A stretch of 64,000 bases of DNA from the NCBI GenBank assembly GCA_944324825.1, contig CALUXU010000001.1, positions 186,001 through 250,000 on the forward strand, given 5' to 3'. Below are positions 25,277 to 34,018 of this stretch, one piece after another (within the stretch, counting starts at the first letter, position 1; each line of letters opens with the position of its first letter). This stretch comes from Candidatus Gastranaerophilales bacterium (GTDB taxonomy: Bacteria > Cyanobacteriota > Vampirovibrionia > Gastranaerophilales > Gastranaerophilaceae). The position numbers and the translations under genes were made by a program. Under the pieces are notes generated by a model. That model ran no database searches. It was not told where the DNA came from and saw only the letters and a program-made list of their open reading frames with translations.

Positions 25277-27601
25277 ATGAGTCCTATAGCGGCTAAAAAA
25301 ACAAAACAAGAAGATAATAACGAAGTCAAAATGAAAACAACTAAAACCACCAAAAAGACAAATGATGGCGGTAAAATTCTTGTTATCGTTGAGTCGCCTG
25401 CAAAATCTAAGACAATTAAAAAGATTCTGGGTGCTAATTATCAGATTGAAGCAAGTTTCGGACATGTAAGAGATTTTCCTAAAAATGTCCTCGGATTTGA
25501 TGTAAATGATGATTTTAAACCTACGTTCATTGTTATTCCGGAAAAGAAAAAAGTTGTTACCAAATTAAACGAGCTTGCGAAAAAGTCTGATAAAGTTTTC
25601 CTTGCATCCGACCCTGACCGTGAGGGGGAAGCAATCGCATGGCACGTTAGAGAGATTTTGAACGTACCTGATGACAAGATTTTCAGAATTGAGTTTAACG
25701 AAATTACTCCAAAGGCTGTAAAATATGCAGTTGAACATTCCCGCCAGATTGATATGGACAGGGTAAAGGCTCAACAGACAAGACAAATTTTGGACAAACT
25801 TGTAGGTTATAAATTATCTCCGGTTCTATGGAAACAGTTAGGTAATTATCATCTCTCAGCAGGTCGTGTGCAATCCGTTGCATTACGTATGATTTGTGAA
25901 AGAGAAGATGAAATAGAAGCCTTCACTCCTGTTGAATACTGGTCTGTAACAGTACAACTTGAGAAAGACGGTAAAATTTTTGATGCTGAACTTGTTAAGT
26001 TCGAAGACGAAAAAATAGAAATAGAAAACGAAGAACAGGCTCAAAAAATAAAAGAGTATCTGGAAGATTCCACTCGTGAATATATCGTTTCCAAAATAAC
26101 AAACCGTGAAACAAAGCGTAAACCGACAGCACCTTTTATAACTTCAACTCTTCAAAGAGAAGCAAGTTCCAAATTGGGTTACGGGGTATCAAAAACAATG
26201 CAGATTGCCCAAAAACTCTATGAAGGTATTGAACTTGAAGAAGGCTCTGTTGGTTTGATTACCTATATGAGAACGGATAGTGTAAGAATTTCTGATGATG
26301 CTCAACAGATGGCAAAAGATTTTATTCTTAATAATTACGGAGAAAAATACTATCCGGAAACACCTAATAACTATGTCAAAGCAAAGAAAAATGTTCAGGA
26401 CGCACACGAAGCAATCAGACCTTCTTATCCTGAAAGGACACCTGAAAGTATTAAGAAGTATCTTACTCCTGAACAATACAAACTCTATAAACTTATCTGG
26501 AATAAGTTTATGGCATCACAAATGTCAAATGCGGTTGTTGCAAACAAATCCGTTGAAATAACTGCCGGAGATTGCACTTTAAAAACCGGAACAAGTAAAA
26601 TTCTGTTTGACGGTTTCTTGAAGCTTTACAATGATGCGGATGACGAAGAAGAACTCTCTAAAATTCCTGATTTGAACCAGGATGATAAACTGGCTTGTAA
26701 AGAGGTTCTTCCGAAACAACATTTTACTCAGCCGCCGCCGAGATACAGCGAAGCTTCTCTGGTTAAAGCACTTGAAGAATACGGTATAGGGCGTCCGTCA
26801 ACGTATGCTTCTATTATTACAAAAATTCAAACCCGTAAGTATGTGGAAAAACAAGACAAAGTTCTTGTTCCTACGTTCCTTGGTCGAACAGTATCCAAAC
26901 AGCTGGTAAACCAGTTTACCGATATTATGGATTATGCTTTTACTGCCGGCATGGAAGAAAAACTTGACAAAATCGCAGACAAAAAAGCTGTTTGGACAAA
27001 AGTGCTTCACGATTTCTATGACCCGTTTATGGAAAATGTAAACGAAGTTATGGCTAACGCCGGACGTATTAAAATAGAAAGCGATGTAACTTGTCCGAAT
27101 TGCGGCAGAAAAATGTTAATCAGAACAAGCCGTTTCGGCTCCCAATTTTTGGGCTGCTCCGGATATCCGGAATGTAAAACTATCCTGCCGATGAGTGTAA
27201 ACGGTGAAACTCCTCAAGTTCAGGAACCTGAAAAAGCTGAAGAAAAATGTGAAAAATGCGGCGGTGATATGATTATCAAGACAGGACCTTACGGAAAGTA
27301 TTTAGAATGTCTGTCCTGCCAGAACAGAAAAAGTTTTGTACGCTCAACAGGTGTTACCTGTCCAAAATGCGGTCAAGGACAAATAGTTGAGCGAAAATCA
27401 AAATACGGAAAGATTTTCTTTGGATGTAATAAATATCCGGATTGTGATTTTGTACTCTGGAATGAGCCGACAGGAGATGTTTGCCCTGAATGCGGTTCTT
27501 TGATTATTAAAAAACCGACTAAAAACGGGGAAAAACTTGAATGTTCAAATCGTTCCTGCGGTTACAAAGTTCCAAATACAGAGGAGAGTAAAGATGCATA
27601 A
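25277..27601 (+). CDS. topA: DNA topoisomerase I
   Basis: Type IA topoisomerase that relaxes negative supercoils. The TOPRIM domain begins at about residue 34 (ILVIVESPAKSKTIKKILG) and includes ASDPDREGEAIAWH. The catalytic tyrosine lies in GLITYMRTDS at about residue 330. The C-terminus (about 605-774) has four Cys4 zinc ribbons, beginning CPNCGRKMLI, CEKCGGDMII, CPKCGQGQIV and CPECGSLIIK. The first 33 residues are a lysine-rich extension. Length and order are standard. The ATG has a GAGGAA site. The last eight bases overlap the start of aroE. Confidence 0.96.
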   Translation: MSPIAAKKTKQEDNNEVKMKTTKTTKKTNDGGKILVIVESPAKSKTIKKILGANYQIEASFGHVRDFPKNVLGFDVNDDFKPTFIVIPEKKKVVTKLNELAKKSDKVFLASDPDREGEAIAWHVREILNVPDDKIFRIEFNEITPKAVKYAVEHSRQIDMDRVKAQQTRQILDKLVGYKLSPVLWKQLGNYHLSAGRVQSVALRMICEREDEIEAFTPVEYWSVTVQLEKDGKIFDAELVKFEDEKIEIENEEQAQKIKEYLEDSTREYIVSKITNRETKRKPTAPFITSTLQREASSKLGYGVSKTMQIAQKLYEGIELEEGSVGLITYMRTDSVRISDDAQQMAKDFILNNYGEKYYPETPNNYVKAKKNVQDAHEAIRPSYPERTPESIKKYLTPEQYKLYKLIWNKFMASQMSNAVVANKSVEITAGDCTLKTGTSKILFDGFLKLYNDADDEEELSKIPDLNQDDKLACKEVLPKQHFTQPPPRYSEASLVKALEEYGIGRPSTYASIITKIQTRKYVEKQDKVLVPTFLGRTVSKQLVNQFTDIMDYAFTAGMEEKLDKIADKKAVWTKVLHDFYDPFMENVNEVMANAGRIKIESDVTCPNCGRKMLIRTSRFGSQFLGCSGYPECKTILPMSVNGETPQVQEPEKAEEKCEKCGGDMIIKTGPYGKYLECLSCQNRKSFVRSTGVTCPKCGQGQIVERKSKYGKIFFGCNKYPDCDFVLWNEPTGDVCPECGSLIIKKPTKNGEKLECSNRSCGYKVPNTEESKDA

Positions 27602-28433
27602 ACTCGGTATTATCGGTTACCCTTTAGGGCATTCTATTTCTGCAGTTATTCAACAGGCAGGATTTGAGTCAATGAACCTTGATGCAACATACGAGGTTCT
27701 GGAAACTCCGCCTGAAAGTTTGATTGACAGAATAAAATTTCTTAAACGCAACGATTTTGACGGGTTTAATGTTACAATACCATTGAAAGTTCCGATTTCT
27801 CTGTTCGTAAACGATATTGATGATGATGCAAATATTGCAGGATGTGTTAATACGGTCAAAATAGACAAAGATAAAAACCTTCTGGGATTTAATACCGATA
27901 TCTACGGTTTTATGACAGCAATTCCTAAAGATGCGGATTTGAAAGGGAAATCTGCTGCAATTTTAGGTACCGGCGGTGCCTCTCGCGCTGCGGCTGTCGG
28001 GCTTATAAGAAAAGGGATTGAAGAGATTGATTTTTATACAAGAAATGTTATAAACTCTCAGCAGGCAATAAATTATCTGAGAGCAAAATTTCCTGCAATA
28101 AAGTTTGAAGCACATCAAATACAAACAGCCAGAGATTTTTCTAAATATAAGATTTTAGTTAATGCAACTCCAATCGGTATGCGAGGTTTTGCAATGGACG
28201 AGTCACCTGTTGAATTCGGAGCATTGAAAACAATGAACGCGGATTCTATTGTGTACGATATAGTCTACAACCCGATGGATACGCTGATGCTGCAGTATGC
28301 AAAGAAACTCAACCTTAAAACTGTTGAAGGTCTTGATATGTTGATATTCCAAGCAGAAAAAGCCATAACTATATGGACAGGTAAAAAACCTGATACTCAA
28401 ACTATGAAAATTGCCGCTCTTAAAGCTTTGTAA
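27594..28433 (+). CDS. aroE: Shikimate dehydrogenase
   Basis: AroE reduces 3-dehydroshikimate to shikimate with NADPH in aromatic amino-acid synthesis. Substrate-site marks are GYPLGHSISAVIQQ (with the H-S-x-S pair), FNVTIPLKVPI (catalytic lysine) and LLGFNTDIYG (Asn-Thr-Asp). The nucleotide-binding loop is AAILGTGGASRAAAVG. From ATG 27594 it has 279 residues, the normal length. This start has a GAGGAG site and overlaps topA by eight bases; a longer frame upstream lies within topA and was rejected. It is the last gene of the lpt-TPR-dprA-topA operon and abuts the next convergent gene with no gap. Confidence 0.94.
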   Translation: MHKLGIIGYPLGHSISAVIQQAGFESMNLDATYEVLETPPESLIDRIKFLKRNDFDGFNVTIPLKVPISLFVNDIDDDANIAGCVNTVKIDKDKNLLGFNTDIYGFMTAIPKDADLKGKSAAILGTGGASRAAAVGLIRKGIEEIDFYTRNVINSQQAINYLRAKFPAIKFEAHQIQTARDFSKYKILVNATPIGMRGFAMDESPVEFGALKTMNADSIVYDIVYNPMDTLMLQYAKKLNLKTVEGLDMLIFQAEKAITIWTGKKPDTQTMKIAALKAL

Positions 28434-28901
28434 TTATCTGGTTTCGATATATTCAACAGCTTCTTTGTGAATAGATTTGTTTGCAATTTTTAAATATTTT
28501 TGCTGATTTTGGCTCAATTCCGGATTCTTAGCATTTTCTCTGGTTAATCGTGCCAAAAATGTCATAACAGGTAGTTTTCTGTCATCATCTAAGATTAAAT
28601 CTTTTCCGTTTAGTGTAAACGAAGATTGATTTACTTTTTCTTTCGGAACATCAAATCTTTTTACATGCAGTTCAATACTATCAGGAGAATTAGTATTAAT
28701 GAATCTATTTGGAGTACGTTTAATATAATCGCTTAAATCTTTACCTTTTTTATCATCCGTTAATTGTGCTGAAATTTTGATTTCAGTAAAGTTTTTCTCT
28801 CCTTGCCCTATTTGCTTGTTTAACTTCTGATACAATCCGTATGCAGAATATTCTTTTTTCGAAATTTTAATGTTGTTGATACCTGTAAAACTTATACTCA
28901 T
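28434..28901 (-). CDS. Unknown small protein
   Basis: A 155-residue protein with no recognised domain, no signal peptide and no membrane segment. It begins SISFTGINNI, a style of N-terminus shared with the gene at 8020 (SINFTANN). The rest is Lys-rich, with a central beta-like part and a helical end (LSQNQQKYLKIANKSIHKEAVEYIET). An AAGGA site supports the ATG at 28901. Its stop codon touches the stop of convergent aroE with no base between, and no terminator separates them. Transcripts from the two strands are therefore likely to overlap. Confidence 0.6.
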   Translation of the reverse strand: MSISFTGINNIKISKKEYSAYGLYQKLNKQIGQGEKNFTEIKISAQLTDDKKGKDLSDYIKRTPNRFINTNSPDSIELHVKRFDVPKEKVNQSSFTLNGKDLILDDDRKLPVMTFLARLTRENAKNPELSQNQQKYLKIANKSIHKEAVEYIETR

Positions 28902-28993
28902 ATTTAATCCTTTATAAAACTGCTATGTTTATATAAAGAGTGTAAAAAATAAATTTGCTAGTATATTTTCGTGATGTTATAATAAGTTTACAA

Positions 28994-29066
28994 GCCGGAA
29001 TGGCACAGTCGGTAGCGCAACTGATTCGTAATCAGTAGGTCGGGGGTTCGATTCCCCCTTCCGGCA
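28994..29066 (+). tRNA. tRNA-Thr (anticodon CGT)
   Basis: Acceptor arms GCCGGAA / TTCCGGC, T-arm GGGGGTTCGATTCCCCC, and anticodon arm ACTGA-TTCGTAA-TCAGT with anticodon CGT, reading ACG. The discriminator is A; CCA is not encoded. The 3' end overlaps the first copy of a 71-bp direct repeat. Confidence 0.93.
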
Positions 29067-29415
29067 GGGTTCATAGATTTGGTTTTGTATGGAATCGTAC
29101 CCCGGTTGTTTACTTTGTAAACAACGGCGGTTCTCCCCTCTCGCAAACGATAATTAATCGTTTGCTCGGCAGAGTCCCTTCCGGCAAAGGAATGAAGAAA
29201 AAAATTGCAAAATTTGTTTTTTGCATTTTTTTCGAATGACCTATCGGATGTGAGTCCGTGACGCCTCCACGAAGGTGGAGCTGACAGGACGACACTGGAC
29301 GACAGCGACGTAAGAGATTTGTATATATACAAATCTCCACAGGAGCAGGGTTCATAGATTTGGTTTTGTATGGAATCGTACCCCGGTTGTTTACTTTGTA
29401 AACAACGGCGGTTCT
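29064..29415 (+). repeat. 71-bp direct repeats flanking 210 bp beside tRNA-Thr
   Basis: Copy one (29064-29134) begins within the last bases of the tRNA; copy two is 29345-29415. They are identical and contain the hairpin TTGTTTAC-TTT-GTAAACAA. The 210 bases between have several hairpins, such as GCAAACGAT/ATCGTTTGC and AGATTTGT/ACAAATCT. They also hold CCCTTCCGGCA (29176-29186), which matches the tRNA 3' end. No gene is credible in this stretch. It looks like remains of repeated insertion or recombination at the tRNA. Confidence 0.75.
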
Positions 29416-29499
29416 GGGGTATATGAATTAGGCTTGAATTCTATTTCCCCATTTAGCATAAAATAATAAAAACTTATTTACCCCTGCAATTTTTTCTAT

Positions 29500-29718
29500 T
29501 TATTCAAAGAAACATTTTACAGGAATTTTAAAATAATCTGCAATAGCAATCAACTTTTTTAAACTAATATATCTTTCAAATCTCTCTACGTGACCAATAA
29601 ATTTTGTGTTTGCATTTATGATTTCTGATAATTTTTCTTGAGAAAGATTATGTTTAGTTCTATATTTTCGTATATTTCTACCAATTGTTAAATATGTTTC
29701 ATCTTCAAGAGTTGACAT
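29500..29718 (-). CDS. Small XRE-family helix-turn-helix regulator
   Basis: A 72-residue protein that is nearly all one XRE/Cro-type DNA-binding domain: TIGRNIRKYRTKHNLSQEKL, then NTKFIGHVERFERYISLKKL and IADYFKIPVKCFFE. Such short regulators often control their own small operon or a mobile element. It has no clear ribosome site. It lies divergent from the secreted protein at 29804, with about 85 bases between, so that gene is a possible target. It sits just after the tRNA-Thr repeats in a patch that looks accessory. Confidence 0.8.
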   Translation of the reverse strand: MSTLEDETYLTIGRNIRKYRTKHNLSQEKLSEIINANTKFIGHVERFERYISLKKLIAIADYFKIPVKCFFE

Positions 29719-29803
29719 AATAAAATATTTTAAGTATTATACCTTACAAGCACCACTGCTATATAAGCACTATTACATGTATATAAAATTAGAAAGTAGT
29801 ATT

Positions 29804-30343
29804 ATGAAAAAAATTATGTGTTTGCTCTTAGTTTGCCTTTGGGGAAATTTAAATTGTTTTGGATTTACTAATTCAAATTTAGATATAGTTGTTACACAAG
29901 TACCATTAACATCTCATTTAAAAAAATATTATAACGGCTATCAATATAAAATAACTAATGTATCAAAAAATAAGTACAATATTTTAAGCGCTCAAATAAT
30001 TAATGGTAATGATGGAAATATTGCTTTTGCGACAACAAAGAATAATGAACCATCTGCAATTGCTAGAACTTGGATGATTGCAGGTCCGGCTGGATTATTT
30101 TCTTTGGGTATTGGCTGGGTTCTAGGATTAATTGCAACTCCTATTGTAGCAATAACCTCAAATAATAATGAAAAAAAGGTTCAAATAGAATGTTTATCTT
30201 ATACTAATTTAATACCATTAGGAATTATAAATACAGGAGAAGACGTAAACATAAATACTCTTGTACCAATAGGCAGTAAACCTCAATTGAAAATTACTAT
30301 ACAAGATTGTCAAACTAATGTTTTATATACCATAGCCCATTAA
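29804..30343 (+). CDS. Unknown exported protein with a glycine-rich membrane hairpin
   Basis: A 179-residue protein from ATG 29804; an in-frame upstream ATG at 29777 has no better site. It has a signal sequence (about 2-20, KKIMCLLLVCLWGNLNCFG). A strongly hydrophobic hairpin follows at about 95-125 (AGPAGLFSLGIGWVLGLIATPIVAI), flanked by beta-like segments. No homology was recognised. The gene is AT-rich even for this window, fitting a recently gained region. It is convergent with the glycosyltransferase gene and divergent from the XRE regulator. Confidence 0.55.
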   Translation: MKKIMCLLLVCLWGNLNCFGFTNSNLDIVVTQVPLTSHLKKYYNGYQYKITNVSKNKYNILSAQIINGNDGNIAFATTKNNEPSAIARTWMIAGPAGLFSLGIGWVLGLIATPIVAITSNNNEKKVQIECLSYTNLIPLGIINTGEDVNINTLVPIGSKPQLKITIQDCQTNVLYTIAH

Positions 30344-30415
30344 TATTTACCATTATATTAATAATTAATATTTTAACAGGGTAAATGCGGGGTAAATTGT
30401 TCATGTTCCATGTAA

Positions 30416-31444
30416 TTATTTTGAAATCTTGAATAAAAAACTATATCCCAGTATTACAAATCTCTTAAATATAATACCCACAGCAGCTTCAGTTGATACA
30501 CTGAATAAAGATTGGAAAAAATTTCTCTTCTGGTTTTGTATTATTTTTTCAAGCTTTATGTATTCGGATTCTTTTAATAAACCCCTATACTCTTGACGTA
30601 TTTTTCTTGAAAAGCCGATATACTGCAAATACAAATTCTTTATAACCCATCTGTTATACGGTTTTTCTAATTCAGTCATAAGATTATGTTTCTGAATAAT
30701 TTTCTCCATTCGTCTCAATCCATTCCCTAAGGATTCGCTGTCAATAGATATTGTTTTACTGCCATGGACACCCGATGAGAGAGAATTAGGGTTTTTCATA
30801 TAGTGATAAAGAGGTTTTGGGATATAAACAATTTTATTAGCACACAAAAACGCCTCAAGACAAAAATAATAATCTTCACCTGCTCTGCCTTCAAAAAATA
30901 TTTTATTTTTAATCAAATCGCTTTTATAAAGCTTATTCCAGCAATAAGCTCTTATATTAAAAATATCTTCTTTTATATCCCTCCAATTATACGGCTTCCC
31001 CTGCATTATATTTCTTTTGCATAAAGGATTACATTTTACCTTAAGTTTTCTTATTTTCTTTGAATCAATAACTAAATCTCTATGTTCAAACAGGTCGCAT
31101 TCCACAATATCTGCATTTTCTTTTACTGCCTTTTTGTATAAAGCTTCAAGCATATTATTTTCAATCCAATCATCAGGATCAACCATTGACAAAAATTCCC
31201 CTTGAGCAATATTTATCCCTGAATTTCTTGCCTCTGATACTCCCCTGTTTTCCTGATTTATTATTTTTATTCGGCTGTCTTTTTGTGAATATTGAACAAG
31301 TATCTCAAGAGAATTATCTGATGAACCGTCGTTTATACAGATTATTTCAATGTCTTTTAGTGTCTGTCTAATAAGGGAATCTAAGCATCGTTTTAGATAA
31401 TTACTGACATTGTAAACCGGTACTATTACAGAAATTTTTACCAT
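30416..31444 (-). CDS. Family 2 glycosyltransferase
   Basis: A 342-residue GT2 enzyme of the GT-A fold. The N-terminal nucleotide-sugar site shows ISVIVPVYNVSNYLKRCLDS and IICINDGSSDNSL. The metal-binding motif is in SMVDPDDWIE. A likely catalytic acidic region is GRAGEDYYFCLEAFL. The C-terminal 100 residues are basic and helical, without a long membrane segment. Such enzymes build surface polysaccharides or glycosylate proteins. As a lone glycosyltransferase in a flagellar-rich window, flagellin glycosylation is one possible role, but nothing in the sequence proves it. It may equally be part of the accessory patch after tRNA-Thr. Confidence 0.85.
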   Translation of the reverse strand: MVKISVIVPVYNVSNYLKRCLDSLIRQTLKDIEIICINDGSSDNSLEILVQYSQKDSRIKIINQENRGVSEARNSGINIAQGEFLSMVDPDDWIENNMLEALYKKAVKENADIVECDLFEHRDLVIDSKKIRKLKVKCNPLCKRNIMQGKPYNWRDIKEDIFNIRAYCWNKLYKSDLIKNKIFFEGRAGEDYYFCLEAFLCANKIVYIPKPLYHYMKNPNSLSSGVHGSKTISIDSESLGNGLRRMEKIIQKHNLMTELEKPYNRWVIKNLYLQYIGFSRKIRQEYRGLLKESEYIKLEKIIQNQKRNFFQSLFSVSTEAAVGIIFKRFVILGYSFLFKISK

Positions 31445-31582
31445 AAAATGTAGAAAATACCCTTATAACTCAATAAATCATGTGTATTATATATCATTAA
31501 ATGTTGAAAATCAATATAATATTAGCTCTATTTTGTCCTGTAAAAATCAATCTTTATTTTGTAATCTGAATAAGAGGCTTTT

Positions 31583-31903
31583 ATGAGTGATATAAAAAAG
31601 TTATTCGGGATGAGGATTAAAGAATTAAGGGAACAGAAAGGTCTTAATCAAGAACAGCTTGCTGAACTTATTGATTTTGAGTCCCGTCATCTAAGCCGAA
31701 TTGAAACAGGCAAAAGTTTTACAACAATTGAAAATCTGGGGAAAATCGCATCAGCATTAAATGTTGATATTGATTCGCTTTTTATGTTCAAACACGAGAA
31801 AGAGAGTTCTGTTCTTAAAAAAGAAATTTTTGATATGGTAAATAATGCGGATAAAGATAGGATACGATTGATATATAAGCTGCTTATTGCCATATCCAAC
31901 TAA
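31583..31903 (+). CDS. XRE-family regulator
   Basis: A 106-residue protein with an XRE helix-turn-helix at residues about 8-65 (MRIKELREQKGLNQEQLAEL, SRHLSRIETGKSFTTIENLG) and a short helical tail. It resembles many stand-alone regulators of mobile or accessory genes. An AAGAGG site lies before the ATG. It is divergent from the glycosyltransferase gene and about 100 bases upstream of the 639-residue gene, which has its own strong promoter, so it may regulate either neighbour. Confidence 0.85.
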   Translation: MSDIKKLFGMRIKELREQKGLNQEQLAELIDFESRHLSRIETGKSFTTIENLGKIASALNVDIDSLFMFKHEKESSVLKKEIFDMVNNADKDRIRLIYKLLIAISN

Positions 31904-31949
31904 AGTATAAACTTCCACCATCCAAAGTATAAAAAATGGTTTTTCTCCC

Positions 31950-31978
31950 TTGAATGGTCTATAAAATGCATGTAAAAT
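31950..31978 (+). promoter_or_regulatory. Promoter of the 639-residue gene
   Basis: TTGAAT (31950-31955), a 17-base spacer, and TAAAAT (31973-31978). The predicted start near 31985 leaves a leader of about 25 bases containing AAGGAAG before the ATG at 32010. Confidence 0.65.
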
Positions 31979-32009
31979 GATAGTGAGTAAAAGAAAGGAA
32001 GAGAAGCCT

Positions 32010-33929
32010 ATGGGAATGGCTGCATCACAAGCCAGATACTTAGCCCTGACAGCCAGAAAGACTAACGTTGAATATGAAGGTCAGCAAATTAACCAATCCC
32101 GATTGATATTATCAAATCAAACGGCTGATTTGTTCAACCAAATGTTAGGAATTCAGGTTCCTACGGCTCCTTCAAGTACTGATTTTACGAAGCTGCAATA
32201 TTCGTTCAGCGATGGTGTAAACGATTCTATATTATCAAATTACTATCAGCTTGGCCAGCCTGACAGTGATTACAACTATGTAGTTACAATCACTCATAAT
32301 GAACGTGTATATAAAGGTGCAAGGCGATTATTAAATGACCCTCAAATCCAGGCAGTAAAAACAGACAAGTATTCCTATGATCCAACAGAGAACCAAAGAA
32401 ATATTACAGTTAGAGCATTAATGACTCCGACACAAACGGGTAACGGTTCTTATATTATCACAGACAGCAACGGGCTAAGACATACATTCCTACCGGTGGA
32501 TAACAACAATTCGGAAGACAGAGCAAAAATAAATGCAATAACCGGTACAAATCTGCAAGCGGATTATTTCTCTTATGATGAAAACGCTGATACATATACT
32601 TATACTACAATAGATAAGACTCTTACAGCGCAAAGTGTTGCACTGACATCATTCACTCCTGCAGGAACAAACTATACATATAACGGTATAACTTATGCAG
32701 AAGTAGATTTAGATGCACTTGATACAGAAAGTCAACAGTATAAGAACATGGTATCAGTATTCGGCTCGGATTTTGAAGCCGATGTTGCAAAGGTAAAATC
32801 AGGAGATGCTGCAGAGAATAAATACTATAAATCAACTACATCAGAATCATACGCTAAGAACTTAGACGGCACAAACGGGGCAACAACAACAGATATTTAC
32901 GATGTTACCAATACTCCAACAACATATACCCGTGTAGATACTTCTGATAGCACACAATTGGAAGCTTTGATGAGTGTTTATGGTACGACTTACAATCAAA
33001 ATGACAGCTATTATGTAACCCAAATCGGCGGTGTAAATAATTATGTCAGTGCAAACGAAATTAATCTCGGTAAATCCTCATTGGAGCACGAATCCGCAAC
33101 CGTTCTTCAAAGCAATTCTTCAGAGGTATTTTATAAGGATACTGATGGAAATTATGTTCGAGAGGCGGATTTACAAAATCTTGCTGTAGGGTCAAGAATA
33201 ACATTCCATACAGCATCTTATACTCCGACTTTTTCAGATTTTACATCAATCGGGAATATGCGTTTAACTCAAGTAACCGCAGATGATTACAAAAAAGACA
33301 GTACGATATCGACAGAGATTGAGCAAATTATAGAAGATATGCGCGGGATTAACGGAAGTACTGATGCAGCAGAAAAATTTGCAAAATGTTTTGACGAAAA
33401 CGGAGATTATGTAGGCGGGATTTACTCGTTTGAAATGAACGGAACCACCTACTATACAACCGAATTTGATTTACAAGAATCCGCTGCAAGCGCATACGAT
33501 GAAGATTCTATTGCCGACAACGGTATTGACGGGCAGCAGTCTAAACTTGCATATTACAATGCATCCTATGTAGAAACAGAAATCTCCGAAACCAAAAAAG
33601 CCTTATTAGAAACAGACGGTGCCGGAAGATTTTCAACAGTTAAGTTTGAGGATGATTCAACCGTTTACACTCTTAATGTTGAAACAATAACGGATGAAGC
33701 GGCATATAATGATGCGATGAATAAGTATAATTATCAACAGACTGAGTATGATAAAGCAATAACTGATATCAATGCAAAAACAGAAATTATTCAGGCTCAG
33801 GATAGAAATTTGGAATTGAGGCTGGAGCAACTGAATACAGAACAAAGTGCGCTTCAAAACGAGATGGAAGCTGTTAAAAAGGTTGTGGACAAAAATATTG
33901 AACTCAGTTTCAAAACATTTGGCGGCTAA
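32010..33929 (+). CDS. Unknown 639-residue protein, possible flagellar export substrate
   Basis: Start chosen at ATG 32010 (MGMAASQARYLALTARKTN); the upstream in-frame start at 31977 overlaps the promoter. The N-terminal 70 residues are helical and Gln/Asn-rich (EYEGQQINQSRLILSNQTAD), followed by PTAPSSTDFTKLQYSF. The middle (about 90-540) is Thr/Ser/Asp/Tyr-rich and beta-like. The C-terminal 80 residues form a coiled coil (DINAKTEIIQAQDRNLELRL). Helical ends around a beta-rich centre, with no signal peptide, resemble flagellar axial proteins, but no family could be assigned. It converges on the giant FliD-like gene with a shared bidirectional terminator. A partner or secreted surface protein is a reasonable guess. 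Confidence 0.6.
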   Translation: MGMAASQARYLALTARKTNVEYEGQQINQSRLILSNQTADLFNQMLGIQVPTAPSSTDFTKLQYSFSDGVNDSILSNYYQLGQPDSDYNYVVTITHNERVYKGARRLLNDPQIQAVKTDKYSYDPTENQRNITVRALMTPTQTGNGSYIITDSNGLRHTFLPVDNNNSEDRAKINAITGTNLQADYFSYDENADTYTYTTIDKTLTAQSVALTSFTPAGTNYTYNGITYAEVDLDALDTESQQYKNMVSVFGSDFEADVAKVKSGDAAENKYYKSTTSESYAKNLDGTNGATTTDIYDVTNTPTTYTRVDTSDSTQLEALMSVYGTTYNQNDSYYVTQIGGVNNYVSANEINLGKSSLEHESATVLQSNSSEVFYKDTDGNYVREADLQNLAVGSRITFHTASYTPTFSDFTSIGNMRLTQVTADDYKKDSTISTEIEQIIEDMRGINGSTDAAEKFAKCFDENGDYVGGIYSFEMNGTTYYTTEFDLQESAASAYDEDSIADNGIDGQQSKLAYYNASYVETEISETKKALLETDGAGRFSTVKFEDDSTVYTLNVETITDEAAYNDAMNKYNYQQTEYDKAITDINAKTEIIQAQDRNLELRLEQLNTEQSALQNEMEAVKKVVDKNIELSFKTFGG

Positions 33930-33966
33930 TAATTCAACTATTACAATTTATATAGGAATAGGGATA

Positions 33967-34006
33967 TAAAAAAGCACCGACATAGTCAATCGGTGCTCTT
34001 TTTTAT
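33967..34006. terminator. Bidirectional terminator between the 639-residue gene and the giant gene
   Basis: Stem AGCACCGA / TCGGTGCT (33973-33997) with A6 on the left and a T-rich run on the right. It ends 13 bases from the giant gene's stop. Confidence 0.85.
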
Positions 34007-34018
34007 ATTTTATGTGCA

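Noticed and set aside
28988-29332. Minus-strand open frame of 114 codons across the tRNA-Thr and its repeats
   Set aside because: It is a translation of the antisense of a tRNA and repeat hairpins; its end matches the well-known false protein produced by tRNA antisense reading, and it has no ribosome site.
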